A stretch of 64,000 bases of DNA from Chlorella sorokiniana (Eukaryota > Chlorophyta > Trebouxiophyceae > Chlorellales > Chlorellaceae), in the NCBI GenBank assembly GCA_025917655.1, contig CP084620.1:2542001-2606000 (forward strand). The letters run 5' to 3'. Numbering within the stretch: the stretch's first letter is position 1; every line of letters begins with the position of its first letter. Positions 54,786 to 64,000 of this stretch are shown piece by piece. Both the position numbers and the translations under genes were made by a program. The notes under the pieces are model-generated. The model was not told where the DNA came from. It saw nothing but the letters and a program-made list of their open reading frames with translations, and ran no database searches.

Positions 54786-57700
54786 TCATGTCATCACTAC
54801 TGTGCAGGCAGAGTCACCCTCGCTGTGCCAGGATGAGTTTGTGATGTGAGCAAACAAAAAGCTGCGAGGGTCCAGGCGGAAGCGCACCGTCACGATGCCG
54901 CCGTGCGTGAGCAGGGGCAGCTTCCCCTGCTTGCTGTGCACGTATGCAAGGAAAGCCTGGCGCGCGTCGCAACGCTCCTGCGCCCTCATGCCTGCCAGGC
55001 GGCTGCAATCCGCATACTCGCGGCTCACGGCACCCTTTGTTGCAGCGGCAGCCGCCGCCTGTGCATTGTCGCCGCCTCCCGCGTCGCGCTCAACATCGTC
55101 CAGCCTGTCCCCAGCAAACTCCAGGCGGAAGACGGTGGTGGGCATGGCTGCGGCAGCGCTGGGGTCGTCCTCCAGCAGGCAGGCCAGGTCCACCTCGATG
55201 TGATCTGCAGACAGTGCTGGAGGGAAAGATGGTGCCACATCTGTTGCAATCTCACAACGCGCCAGAGGCTGGCATGATGGGCGCCGACAGGCACATGGGC
55301 GCCCAGCGACAAGCCAAAAGCAACCACATCTTGCCTGTAATGGTTTTTGCCTGGCGAACGTTCTCCATCTCCACGCCCTGGCTGGCAGCGAAGGCTTGCA
55401 GCGCGCTGTCGGGCTCGAGCACTGAGCCAATGGCAGCCCGCAAGGCCCTACTGCCATACCACTGCAGCAGCATGCATGAATGGTGGTGGATGCAGCTGGT
55501 TCGGCATGATAGCGTGTGCACAGACACCAGCACGCTCACATGGAACCGCTCAGGCTTCAAGGGTTCCGGCACTTACCAGGAGCACCGCGATGTCTGCTTT
55601 GTACAAGCGGTTGAGCAACCTCAAGCCAGAACCCAGCAGCAGGACGCGGGCTGGAAGGTTGTGGGATGAGCACTTCTTGATGAGCGGAACAAGCAGCTGC
55701 CAATGGGGGAAAGAGCGCAGGTCAGCCGTGAAGGAAAGAACTGCCCGTGGATTGACAGCCGGATGATGGGCGCCGCACGACAGAATTTCCCTTCTAGATG
55801 AAGAGCTCACCTGGTTGGGCAGAACCGCGTTCAGCTTGGAAAGACTGGCAATTTCCTGTTCAGCCCAGCGACCTGCGCGCTGTGCATTGCTGGTATCTTC
55901 CAGCACCCCAGCGATGCCGCGCTTGGTGCGTGACTGGCTGCTTGCTGCAGCTTGCCGAACAAGGCGAGGCCGCATGTCATTAAAACCGGCACCGCCATCT
56001 GCAGGGATGGGATGCGACGTCGCCAGACGCGCATTGGGGAACGGGCACCACCGTTCCATGTCAGCCTCCAGGCCTGCAAGTGTAGGCCCGCCAAAGGCTT
56101 CCTGCACTAACATGCAAAACACAGCGTCAAGGAGGCATGCACTGGCAGGGTTTTGCCAAGATTTGTGCCGCTTCATGCTGTCAAGAACCCTTTCCTGCAG
56201 CAGGGTTGGTGATGTCTCTGGCAGGGGCTCGCCAGCCTGGCGCGCAGCTGCCAGTGCCCCTGCTCCTTCAAGCAGGCACGTCTGGCGATGTTGGGTAACA
56301 TGCACAGGTTCCGCCTGGCGAGCAGGCGATGCGCTCGTGCCGCCCATGATGCGGTTGCGCACGTGCTGGACAGCTGCTCGCCTCGCACAAGTCTGCAGGA
56401 GGTGCTCCGCGTCCTGAGGTGACAACATGGGCTGCAGCGTCAGCTGGTGGGCAGGTCTCTGCGTGGGGTTGGGGGGCTTTGGCAGGGCAGGCGGGAGCTG
56501 GCCAACGTTCAGCTGTCTAGGCCGCAGCGGTGACCTTGCGAGGCACTCGCGCTGAGCAGCCGCATCCTGCTGCTGTCCCACAATGGGGCTGTCAAGCGAG
56601 AGGCCTGGGAGCCTCAAGAGCTCCTGTAAAAATGCAGTTGAATGTGCTGGCATGGGAACACTGGTGGTGGGCTGACCAGCGATGCCAGCAGATGGGTCTT
56701 TCGGTGTAGTAGCAGCGCCGACTGCAGCAGGAGCGCCTTGGCCAGGCGTACCCCCTCGCTGGCCTGGAGCATGGCGCTGCATGCTGTAGTTGCAGCTGCT
56801 GAACCTGTCGCCACTGCTAGCTCGTGGGGGGGAGGGGCGGCAGCCGCTGTCGCTGCTGCTGGCTCTTGCAGGGCAGGGGCGGCTGCTGTCGCCGCTGCTG
56901 GCTCTTGCGGGGCAGAAGCGGCCGCTGTCGCAGCTGTTGGTGGGGCTTGAGGCAGCTGATCCTCCAGGAGGGCATCCACCATGTCAGCACATCGTGCCTC
57001 CAATGAGGCATTCATGCTGCCCTGCGTGGGGACGTGCTGCTGCCCCTCTGCATGGCCCAAAGTGACGTTGGCCAGCAATGGCAGTTGCGGCAGCACAATC
57101 TGGGGCATGTGATCCGCTGACGCAGCAGGAAAAGCTGGTGCTGCTTCCACGTGCTGCGCTGGCAGCTGCTGGGTGTCAGCGACAGGCGCGACAAGGATGG
57201 GTGGTGCAGGTGCCGTGAAGGGCGGCGGCACAGCCTGCTCTGCGAACAGAGGCTGAATAGCCACTGCGGCAGGCAGTGCCGCCACAAAGAGCCGCTGTGC
57301 TGGGGTTGCTGCAATCTGGACAGCAGGCGCATCTTGAGGCGCTGGAGGAGCTAGCGACGGGTCAACCACGGCGTATGGCATGGCAGGGGATGGGGTTGGC
57401 GCCTGGAAAGGCTGGCGTGCAGGGGCCAGCGCATACAGCGGCGGCGGGTTTGCAACGTCAATGAGCTCCGTCAGGAGTTGACGCACTGTGTACGAGTGTG
57501 TCATGCTCATGACTGGCCCGCCCTGCATCCGATGCCGAATCTCATCCAGCTTGTGCTGCAAGCGCAGGAGGATGACATCCGACTCCCTTGAGATGTCAGC
57601 CAGGAGGCCATTCACGCGATCAGTGGTCCACTTGTCCAGGTAGGCGGTGAGGGTGAACTGCAGCTGATGCCAGCACACCAGAGCGGCAGACGAGGTGGCC

Positions 57701-60700
57701 AGCACGGTTGTGTCCCAGGCTGCGCAGCAGGCCAGAGGGGTTGCTGCTCAGCATCAACTGGTAGAAGCTCAGGGTGCTTGGTTGGGGGTCGGAACAGACA
57801 AAGCACAGCTGACCAGGACACAACGCAAGATTGCGAGAACACCCCCTACCGGTTGCGCCTGCACTCACTGCTTGTGTCAAGGCGGAAGCCGGGCGGTGCC
57901 GCCTCTGCCCGGTTCCGCAGCAGAGCATAGGTGCGTGCCAGCTCGGGGCCACCAGCTTCAGCGCAAAGGTTGTAGCCAGCGAGGCGCAAAGCCATTGCAA
58001 GTCGGTGCCCGTGCCGTCGTCGTGCGGCGCCAGCCGCGGCAGCACAACAAACTGGAGGAACTCTGCAGGCTCCAAGATGCCAAGGTCCACCGAAGCCGAG
58101 CCAGTGCCATCCAGCATCAGGCCTGGCATCTCATATGGGAAATTTGAATTAAATGAGCAGTACACGGACAGGTGGAGCTTGTCCAATAAACTTGGCTCTT
58201 GCGTCCAGTCCGGCATCCAGGCCTGCATGCTGGCCACTGCAGGAACAGATGGTGTTGCCGTCACAGGTGTCATGGGCCTCTCTTTCAATGCATTGGGTAG
58301 AGTTCCTGCCTTGCAGCAATCCCACCTGTGTTCGCGCAAGCGCTCTGCACCAGCATGGCGATTGTTGGTGCGCTCCTGTCGCACCACAGAGCAAATAGCG
58401 GCCCTGCCCTACTGTGCAGCGGCAGGCCATCAGTCTGCCATCCAAACTGCAGGTATTTGTCGTACTGCGGCACTGGGTACATCTCTGTAACCGGCTGCAT
58501 TGCCGCCGCAAAGGCACTGCAGGGGAGTGGTAGCTCTGTCAGCCACCAACACAAGCAGCCGCCAAGCCCTTCATGTGATGCTGCTCCTCACATGATGTCC
58601 ATGACTTCAGGGAGGGCCTGAGTGCGGAAGCACAGCCGAATGGGGCGAGGCTGCAGGGCATGTGAACGTATTGGTAAAAGGTGCTTTGCCAAGCGAGATG
58701 AGAACAAGATCGACTGTCTTTCAATGACCACTGACATGAATAAGAGGCTCCCAATTTACCGTGTCATCGCTGTCGTCCTGCAGGAGCCGGTTCAAGTGTT
58801 CCAGCTGGCTGCAGCCCCAGACGTAAATTGCCACCGCCTTGGCGCGCACCCTGGCCGGCAGCAGGGAGGCCACCTGCGTCGGGGGCAGGGAGAGACAACA
58901 ATTTCACCAGAATGGCACCCAGCCATAAAGTTGCTGGCCAGTTCTGGGCTTGCTGCATTATGGTTGCAGTCATGCACAGCAGCACACCTCTGGGCATGCG
59001 AGGGTTGTCCACGCTGACAGGGCTCCCCTCACAAGGGTGCATTGGTTGTAGGCCTGCAGGCCATGCAGCCTCACGCAAGTGGTACTTGACGCCTTCTCAC
59101 TGGCTGAGAAGAAGAGACGGTTTGGGGCTGGTTTCTCACCTCAGCTCCAGTTGCCCAGCTTGCTGCCAGCACCTCCGCCAAGGCGGTGATGGTGTCTGCG
59201 TGGTGCCTCAGGTTACCACGCATGTTGGGAGACAAGCGCATAAGCAATGCAAGGACGACCTGCGCCAGCTGCAGCATCTGCAGGCCGAAGACAGCCAGCA
59301 CAGCAGTCTTGCAAGGCATGCTGTGGACACATTGCAACCAAAGGCATATGACGTGCAGTGCACCTCTCGCAACATCCCTCAGCAAGACCTACCATACTGT
59401 GGACTGGGCATCCCCGACGGAAGCCGCGCTTGGCCGTGTCCGGCGTCCACAGGCAGCCGTTGGCAACCAAGTGGCGCAGCAGGAGGTCTGCCAGCTTGTT
59501 AGGCTGCTTCATGGCTACAGGTAGGAATGCACCCCAAGTCTGGTAAGCACTTCTGCTTGACTTGAACATCCACAACGCCAGCAACTGCTACATGCATCCA
59601 CAGCAACACAGTGCAGGCCTACCATTGGCATATCCTGGTATGCCCCACAGCAGCTCCACGCAGATAAACCCAAAGCCAACCAGGTCAGAGGAACTTTCCA
59701 ACTTGTGTTCCACGTACAACTCGGGTGCCAACGCCACCTTGTTGCCGCGAAATAGCACGTGGCCACGACTGCATGAGTAGTGGCGTTGGGGCATGCATGA
59801 GCAAGGGCCTAGCACAGTAGCTCTCGCTAAAGTGCAGCAATACTGCTCAAGGTACGCAGAGCGGGCATCCCCGACCAAACAGAGCACAACCAAAGAGAGC
59901 ACAACACTTCAGCCCGCTCTGCATCACGAAACACACGCCGCTGCAGCGATGCCCACCTGAGGAAGTCCCTGCTGTCATCAGGTAAGCTGGGTGCTGGGAT
60001 GCCCGTGAGCTCCTTTGGCATGCCCCAGTACTGCACAAGGCCAGCATCTATTAACCGCACCTTCTTGCCACCTTCCTCCACCTGCAGTCAACAGGCCCAA
60101 ACCGGCTCAAACAAGGCAAAAGCCTGGCACGCTGGTAGTGCTGCTGCAGGGGCAGCCTTGGTGGTTTGCTGAAGCAGCAATACCATGACATTATCATCCT
60201 TTAGGTCCCTGTGCACCAGCCCATGCTGCTGCAAGAACTTGAGGCTCTTGGTCAGGCCGCAGATGACGCTGAAAAGGGACTTCTCACGTAGCACGTAGCT
60301 GTACTTGCAGCCCTCGCACTCCCGCATCCTGCAGGTAAGGATGAGGTAGGGATGATTTGCACAAGCCAGACAAATTTGATGGCATTGGGAATAAGGATAA
60401 AGGCAGGACGCAGGGGGAATGTGTGCCAAACTGGGTGCTACAAACAACATCTAGTTTCAGCAGCACCCACATGGTGGTTGGCTCACATGCGCACATGCAT
60501 GTAGCCCGCCCACTATATAAGCAGCACAGGACGGGAAAAGGCATGCCCTCAGGCAGGGGCAGCTTGATTACTCACCTTCCCAGGCGCTGGAGCGTGTCTT
60601 GGCCCAAGTACTCAAGCATGATGGCAGAGGGGAGCGAGTCTTGGGTGCCGCAGTGGGCGGCAAGAAGCCCTGGAAAGATGAAGCGTTTGACGTCAAGGGC

Positions 60701-61400
60701 CAGGACCTCCACCTCATGGTGCATTTCAGCGCTGTCGTTATACAGCTTTACGGCCACCAGACGGCTCTCGTCGATGCCTGCGCAGCGACAGATAGAGGAG
60801 CAGGAGGGCAGGCTTGACCTTGCGCAGCTTGCGTAGCTTTCATCAAACTGGTGAGCACCCAAGTCACGAGATCTGACATCCACCCCATGTTGTCCTTTAC
60901 GGAAAACACAAGGTCCGCCATTCCTCACCGAGTGCTACGGTGCCAAAGCTTCCAGCACCCAGACGCGCCGCTCGCTCAAGGTTGAAGGGCAGGTCCCAGA
61001 CTTCAAGTCCCCGAGAGGTAGACGGGTTGAGGTTGAACTCCAGTCCACGAGCAATCGCGTCGCCTATACGGTTCCATGTGGTAAGGAGCTGTGCCTGCAT
61101 GGCGCATGCCAAGAAAGAGCAGGGGCGGGTTAAGATCGGCAGCAACGCAGGCGGGTTGCGCGACATCAGCGGTGCCTGCAGCTCGCCCCTATGCACCGAG
61201 GGCCATATCAATATTGTCTCATCGTCGAGCCTCACCTTGCAGCTGTCAAGGTTGAGGTGCAGCTTCAGCAGAGCGGCCTGTTCCGCCTGCTGCAGTTGCG
61301 CAGCCATCACCCTCGCCGGCACTCTGCGCCCCTCGGACTTTGTAAGGTGGCCCGACAGGCATATACAGGCCGATGCCGGGCTTTTGTTGAAGTCCGGCAC
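54786..61400 (-). CDS. Large protein kinase with family-specific C-terminal region
   Basis: From ATG 61400, a helical N-terminus (LQQAEQAALLKLHLNLDSCK) leads to a kinase domain: Gly loop LGAGSFGTVAL (60931-60969), LVAVKLYND with the ATP Lys, LPSAIMLEYLG, GLVHRDLKDDNVM (60182-60220), LIDAGL (about 60040) with DAG for DFG, LAPEL (about 59730) and SDLVGFGFICVELLWG. The Mg-binding Asp and the catalytic Asp and Asn are kept, so it is probably active. After VRAKAVAIYVWGCSQLEHLN, a GTGAGG donor near 58591 joins EVMDI in phase to AFAAAMQPVTEMYPVPQYDK. The C-terminal part includes DKWTTDRVNGLLADISRESD, an Ala/Pro/Gln-rich repeat region (56.7-57.4 kb), LKRHKSWQNPASA-type sequence, HIEVDLACLLEDDPSA and the VRFRL block. 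If that donor is unused, the kinase ends at 58588 and a second gene follows. Confidence 0.65.
56850..56940. repeat. Ala/Pro/Gln coding repeat in the kinase gene
   Basis: Two to three copies of a roughly 42-bp unit encode QEPAAATAAAP-like repeats in the low-complexity linker of the kinase protein. Confidence 0.65.
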
Positions 61401-62001
61401 CTGCTAGCCCTCTGCTGGCGAAGTCTGCACAGCTCGGCGAAAGCACCCGCCAGAGGGCCACAGTGACGGCATAAGCGCGTTTTAGAATGTACTGAGCGAT
61501 TTAAATGTGAATCAAGGCTGGTTGCAAGCGTGGGCGTGTATCTTCTGGTCCAGTGCTGAGTTGGCTCAAATGGCAGGCTCAAATGCCGACATCCGTTTGG
61601 CGTTCCCGATATTTGTAGATGCTAAGTGCAAGCTATTTGGACCACCAGGAGGGCCTGAAAAGGACGCCTCCCCTTTCCGCACAGTCCCGCTGCAAGCAAT
61701 GCTTCCAGCATAGTCTGAGGTGTGCCATACCGTCACTAAAAGTGAGCTTGACCGGGATTATGAACGGCCATCAGAGCCACGCCCTTGCAAGTCCATGTCG
61801 TGCTACTCTGGTAGTTGGCCTCAGACGATTCGCTCTCATTTGTTTTACAGCCCATGCAAACTTGTGCGATCAGATACAGCCGCTAATGCGCACTATGCAG
61901 CATGGCCGCCCACCCCCGCCTTGCCGCTAAGTGGTGCGCCGCTCCACGCAGGAGCCTCGCATTCATTGTGCCGCCGCCTGCCGAATCTGCCCATTCTCTG
62001 C
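61401..62001. other. Divergent promoter region, kinase gene and MOCS2B
   Basis: About 600 bases of mixed composition, with weak open stretches but no protein I can support. It should hold both promoters. No TATA-like element is obvious. Confidence 0.4.
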
Positions 62002-62852
62002 ATGGAGCAAGCAGCTGCGGAGCTGCATGAAGGCCCTTGCTACGCAGAGGTGACCCCTGCCCCGCTGGACCAGGCCAAGTATGTGGGCCTGGTGAGCGAC
62101 CCGGGGGCGGGCGCCATCGCCACCTTCCTGGGCGTCACTCGTAACAACTTCGAGGGCAAGGCCACAGAGCGGCTGGAGTACGAGGCATACGTGCCCATGG
62201 CTGCCAGGAAGCTTATGGTGAGTAGGTGAGGGTGTGCCAGCCTGCAGCACAACAGCGCTCAGTGCGGCATGTGCTGTTGCGTACAAGAATCTGGCTGCTG
62301 TCGTGCTTCCACAGGAGCTGTGCCAGCAGGCGTGCCGGCAATGGCAGCTGTGCAAGATAGCTGTGGCGCATCGTTCTGGGGCGGTGCTGGTTGGGGAGGC
62401 GTCTGTCATTATTGCCGTGTCGTCTGCACACCGCAGGGAGGCACTGGAGGTGGGTGGCAAGGCTTGCTCGAGTGTTGGTCCTCCTCCTTTGCTGTGATTC
62501 AGGCAGCAGATGGCATTCTGGTTTGGTTGTATGCCAGACATTATTTGGGCCCAGTTGCACGCGGTCTGGCATAATGCAGGCTTGCCACTGGGCCATCGAT
62601 GAGCTGAAAGCCACAGTACCCATCTGGAAGAAAGGTGGGTTCAGCGTTTCTGCCCGCGCATCGCAATCTGCTGCAAGGGCTACCCCACAGCTGCTCATCA
62701 CTGCCTCATGCGCCCTGGATTCAATTTCAGAGTTCTTTGAAGGTGGCGAGGTGTGGAAGGAGAATGAAGAGTGGCGGCAGCAGCAGCGAGCGCAGCGACT
62801 CCAGCAGCAGCAGCAGCAGCAGCAGCAGGCCGCTGCTACGGCTACACAGTAA
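62002..62852 (+). CDS. MOCS2B: Molybdopterin synthase catalytic (large) subunit
   Basis: The large subunit (MoaE, plant CNX6) works with the sulfur carrier MOCS2A to convert cyclic pyranopterin phosphate to molybdopterin in the cytosol. Four exons, 62002-62217, 62315-62449, 62580-62634 and 62731-62852, join in phase to 175 residues with GT-AG introns and no frame break. Motifs in order: GAGAIATFLGVTRNNFEGK, LEYEAYVPMAARKLM, KIAVAHRSGAVLVGEASV, IIAVSSAHRREALE, ACHWAIDELKATVPIWKKEF and GGEVWKENEEW. The Lys residues of KATVPIWKKE include the conserved active-site Lys. The C-terminus adds an unusual Gln-rich tail (QQQRAQRL, nine Gln, AAATATQ) from a CAG tract. Start 62002 directly precedes conserved sequence. 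Confidence 0.95.
62802..62828 (+). repeat. CAG triplet tract in the MOCS2B last exon
   Basis: Nine CAG codons in a row encode polyglutamine near the C-terminus of MOCS2B, outside the conserved enzyme fold. Confidence 0.9.
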
Positions 62853-63038
62853 CGCAACATGGCAGCTTCCAGAAGATTGAAGCTGAACGAGAAACGGAAG
62901 GAGCCCACACACCCTCTGGTATACCTTACAGCGGTTCATTACATCTGCACTTCTGCTGATGTGCATCTGTGCTGCATCTTGCAGTCTGTGCAATTGGTAG
63001 AAACACACGCAAATGAGAATGTTATCGTAGTAGCGCAA

Positions 63039-64000
63039 TTACTCGGCCGAGCGCGGCAGGTTGACGGTGATTGTGTGCCAGCCGCCCTTGGCAGCAAACT
63101 CCAGCACCTTGTGCCAGCGGTCCAGGCGAAACCGCACCTGCACAGGGCCGCCCTCCTCCAGCAAGGTCAAGTTGCCCTGGCTGTCCTGCAACCAGGTCAG
63201 AAAGGCCCTGCGCGCTGCCTGCTGCTGGGTTGGGGAGCTGGGCCAGCCTAGAGCACTTGGCCCAGAGCTGGATTGGGCCGCCGCCCTTCACTGGCTCTGC
63301 CAGGGTTGCCTCAGCCCCGGACTTAAGCTCAGGGTGTCCCTGCCGCACGCTGAATGGCATTGCCAGCGCTGCGATGGGGTCGGCCACCATCCAGGCCATG
63401 TCAACTTCAAAATAATCTGCACAGAGAAAAGAACATTCACGCCGTGAGTGGGCACGCTGTGAGCGGAGGCATAAGTGTACAGTTATGCACATCTGCTTTA
63501 CCTGAAAACTGCACTGCTGACATACAGTTGCACAAGCGGCGCAGGTCGACTTCCAACATCCCCTGACTTTTCGCCAGCTCCTGCAGTGTCCCTGCGCTTC
63601 CAAGAGCCCCATAGAGCTGCTCCGCCATGGCTGTGCGAACCAGCGCGTCACCCGCCACCTGCACGGGCGAAAGCCAGCACCAGGTGAGCAGCGCTTGACA
63701 ACGGCACCCTGAGGAGCGCCCTGCAGCAAGAGTAGCGCGCAAAGTTGGGCGCTTACCATTTGTCGCCGGAAAGTGGCTTCGCATGGGCGTAGAGACTTCT
63801 GCAGCTGGTCGGTGGCAAGCAGCATCCCAGGGAGAAGGGGCATGCGCTTGTTCGCTGCCAGAAGCCGCACCAGGCACTGCGGGAAATGACGATTTGATGA
63901 ACGCATGTTTGAAGGGGTGCACTGACCAATCAAACACACCTGGTCGTTAGGCAGCACCACTGGCAGCCTGCTGAAAGCTTCAAAAGTGCTTGCGGCCACC
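63039..64000 (-). CDS. C-terminal part of a kinase-gene paralogue (runs off right edge)
   Basis: Exons in order: AASTFEAFSRLPVVLPNDQ; QCLVRLLAANKRMPLLPGML then LATDQLQKSLRPCEATFRRQ; VAGDALVRTAMAEQLYGALG then SAGTLQELAKSQGMLEVDLR; DYFEVDMAWMVADPIAALAM; and, after a frame break near 63247, RRAFLTWLQDSQGNLTLLEE, GGPVQVRFRLDRWHKVLEFA and WHTITVNLPRSAE with stop at 63039-63041. Each block has a counterpart in the 54.8-kb gene: LLVPLIKKCSSHNLPARVLL, ALRAAIGSVLEPDSALQAFA, ADHIEVDLACLLEDDPSA, and ARQAFLAYVHSKQGK followed by GGIVTVRFRL. The function of this region is unknown. Any kinase domain would lie beyond the window. Confidence 0.65.

Noticed and set aside
60508-60522. TATATAAG on the plus strand as a promoter.
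   Set aside because: It falls inside an intron of the minus-strand kinase gene, with no plus-strand gene start downstream.
1-64000. tRNA, rRNA or telomere-repeat sequence.
   Set aside because: I looked for the T-loop GTTCGA-type pattern with paired arms, conserved rRNA blocks and TTTAGGG runs and saw none that I could support.

Overview
The window looks like nuclear DNA of a GC-rich trebouxiophyte green alga (Chlorella/Micractinium type). Genes are split by many short GT-AG introns, neighbouring genes alternate strand, and the recognisable products are plant-like: plastid ferredoxin-sulfite reductase, plant-type topoisomerase VI subunit A, an SBP-box copper regulator of the CRR1/SPL1 type, a plant-type complex I B8 subunit. 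The exact species cannot be fixed from the sequence alone.

Layout. 0-13 kb: 5' end of sulfite reductase (-), a hypothetical gene (+), an unnamed 197-residue protein (-), tRNA 2'-O-methyltransferase TRM13 (+), a TIGR01589-type plant protein (-), topoisomerase VI A/SPO11-3 (-). 13-31 kb: Ctr-type copper transporter-like protein with a long Cys-rich ectodomain (-), IMPACT/YigZ protein (+), histone mRNA stem-loop binding protein (+), coiled-coil protein (-), single-pass membrane protein (+), GT14 glycosyltransferase (-). 31-37.3 kb: a large SBP-domain/ankyrin/Cys-rich protein resembling copper response regulator CRR1 (-). 38-43.5 kb: ubiquitin-like-fold protein (+), small membrane protein (-), unnamed protein (+), NDUFA2 (-), then fragments of a local gene family.

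43.9-54.2 kb is the standout: a head-to-tail array of about 58 copies of a 172-bp or 184-bp unit. On its left it abuts a 103-bp inverted repeat. Both flanks carry members of one paralogous family whose C-terminus has a GG-x-(V/M)-x-VRFRL motif: fragments at 43 kb, a large protein-kinase gene at 54.8-61.4 kb (-), and a partial gene at 63-64 kb (-). A clean four-exon molybdopterin synthase large subunit gene (MOCS2B, +) sits between the last two.

Functionally, the best-linked pair is copper-related: the CRR1-like regulator and the Ctr-like membrane protein lie 14 kb apart on the same strand. The other genes are housekeeping and unlinked in pathway. Many otherwise convincing genes carry one-base frame breaks, mostly in G or C runs. 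Where exon phases can be checked, adding one base restores the frame, so these are more likely consensus errors than pseudogenes. Exon ends given here come from reading splice signals and conserved protein blocks by eye; gene limits include introns.
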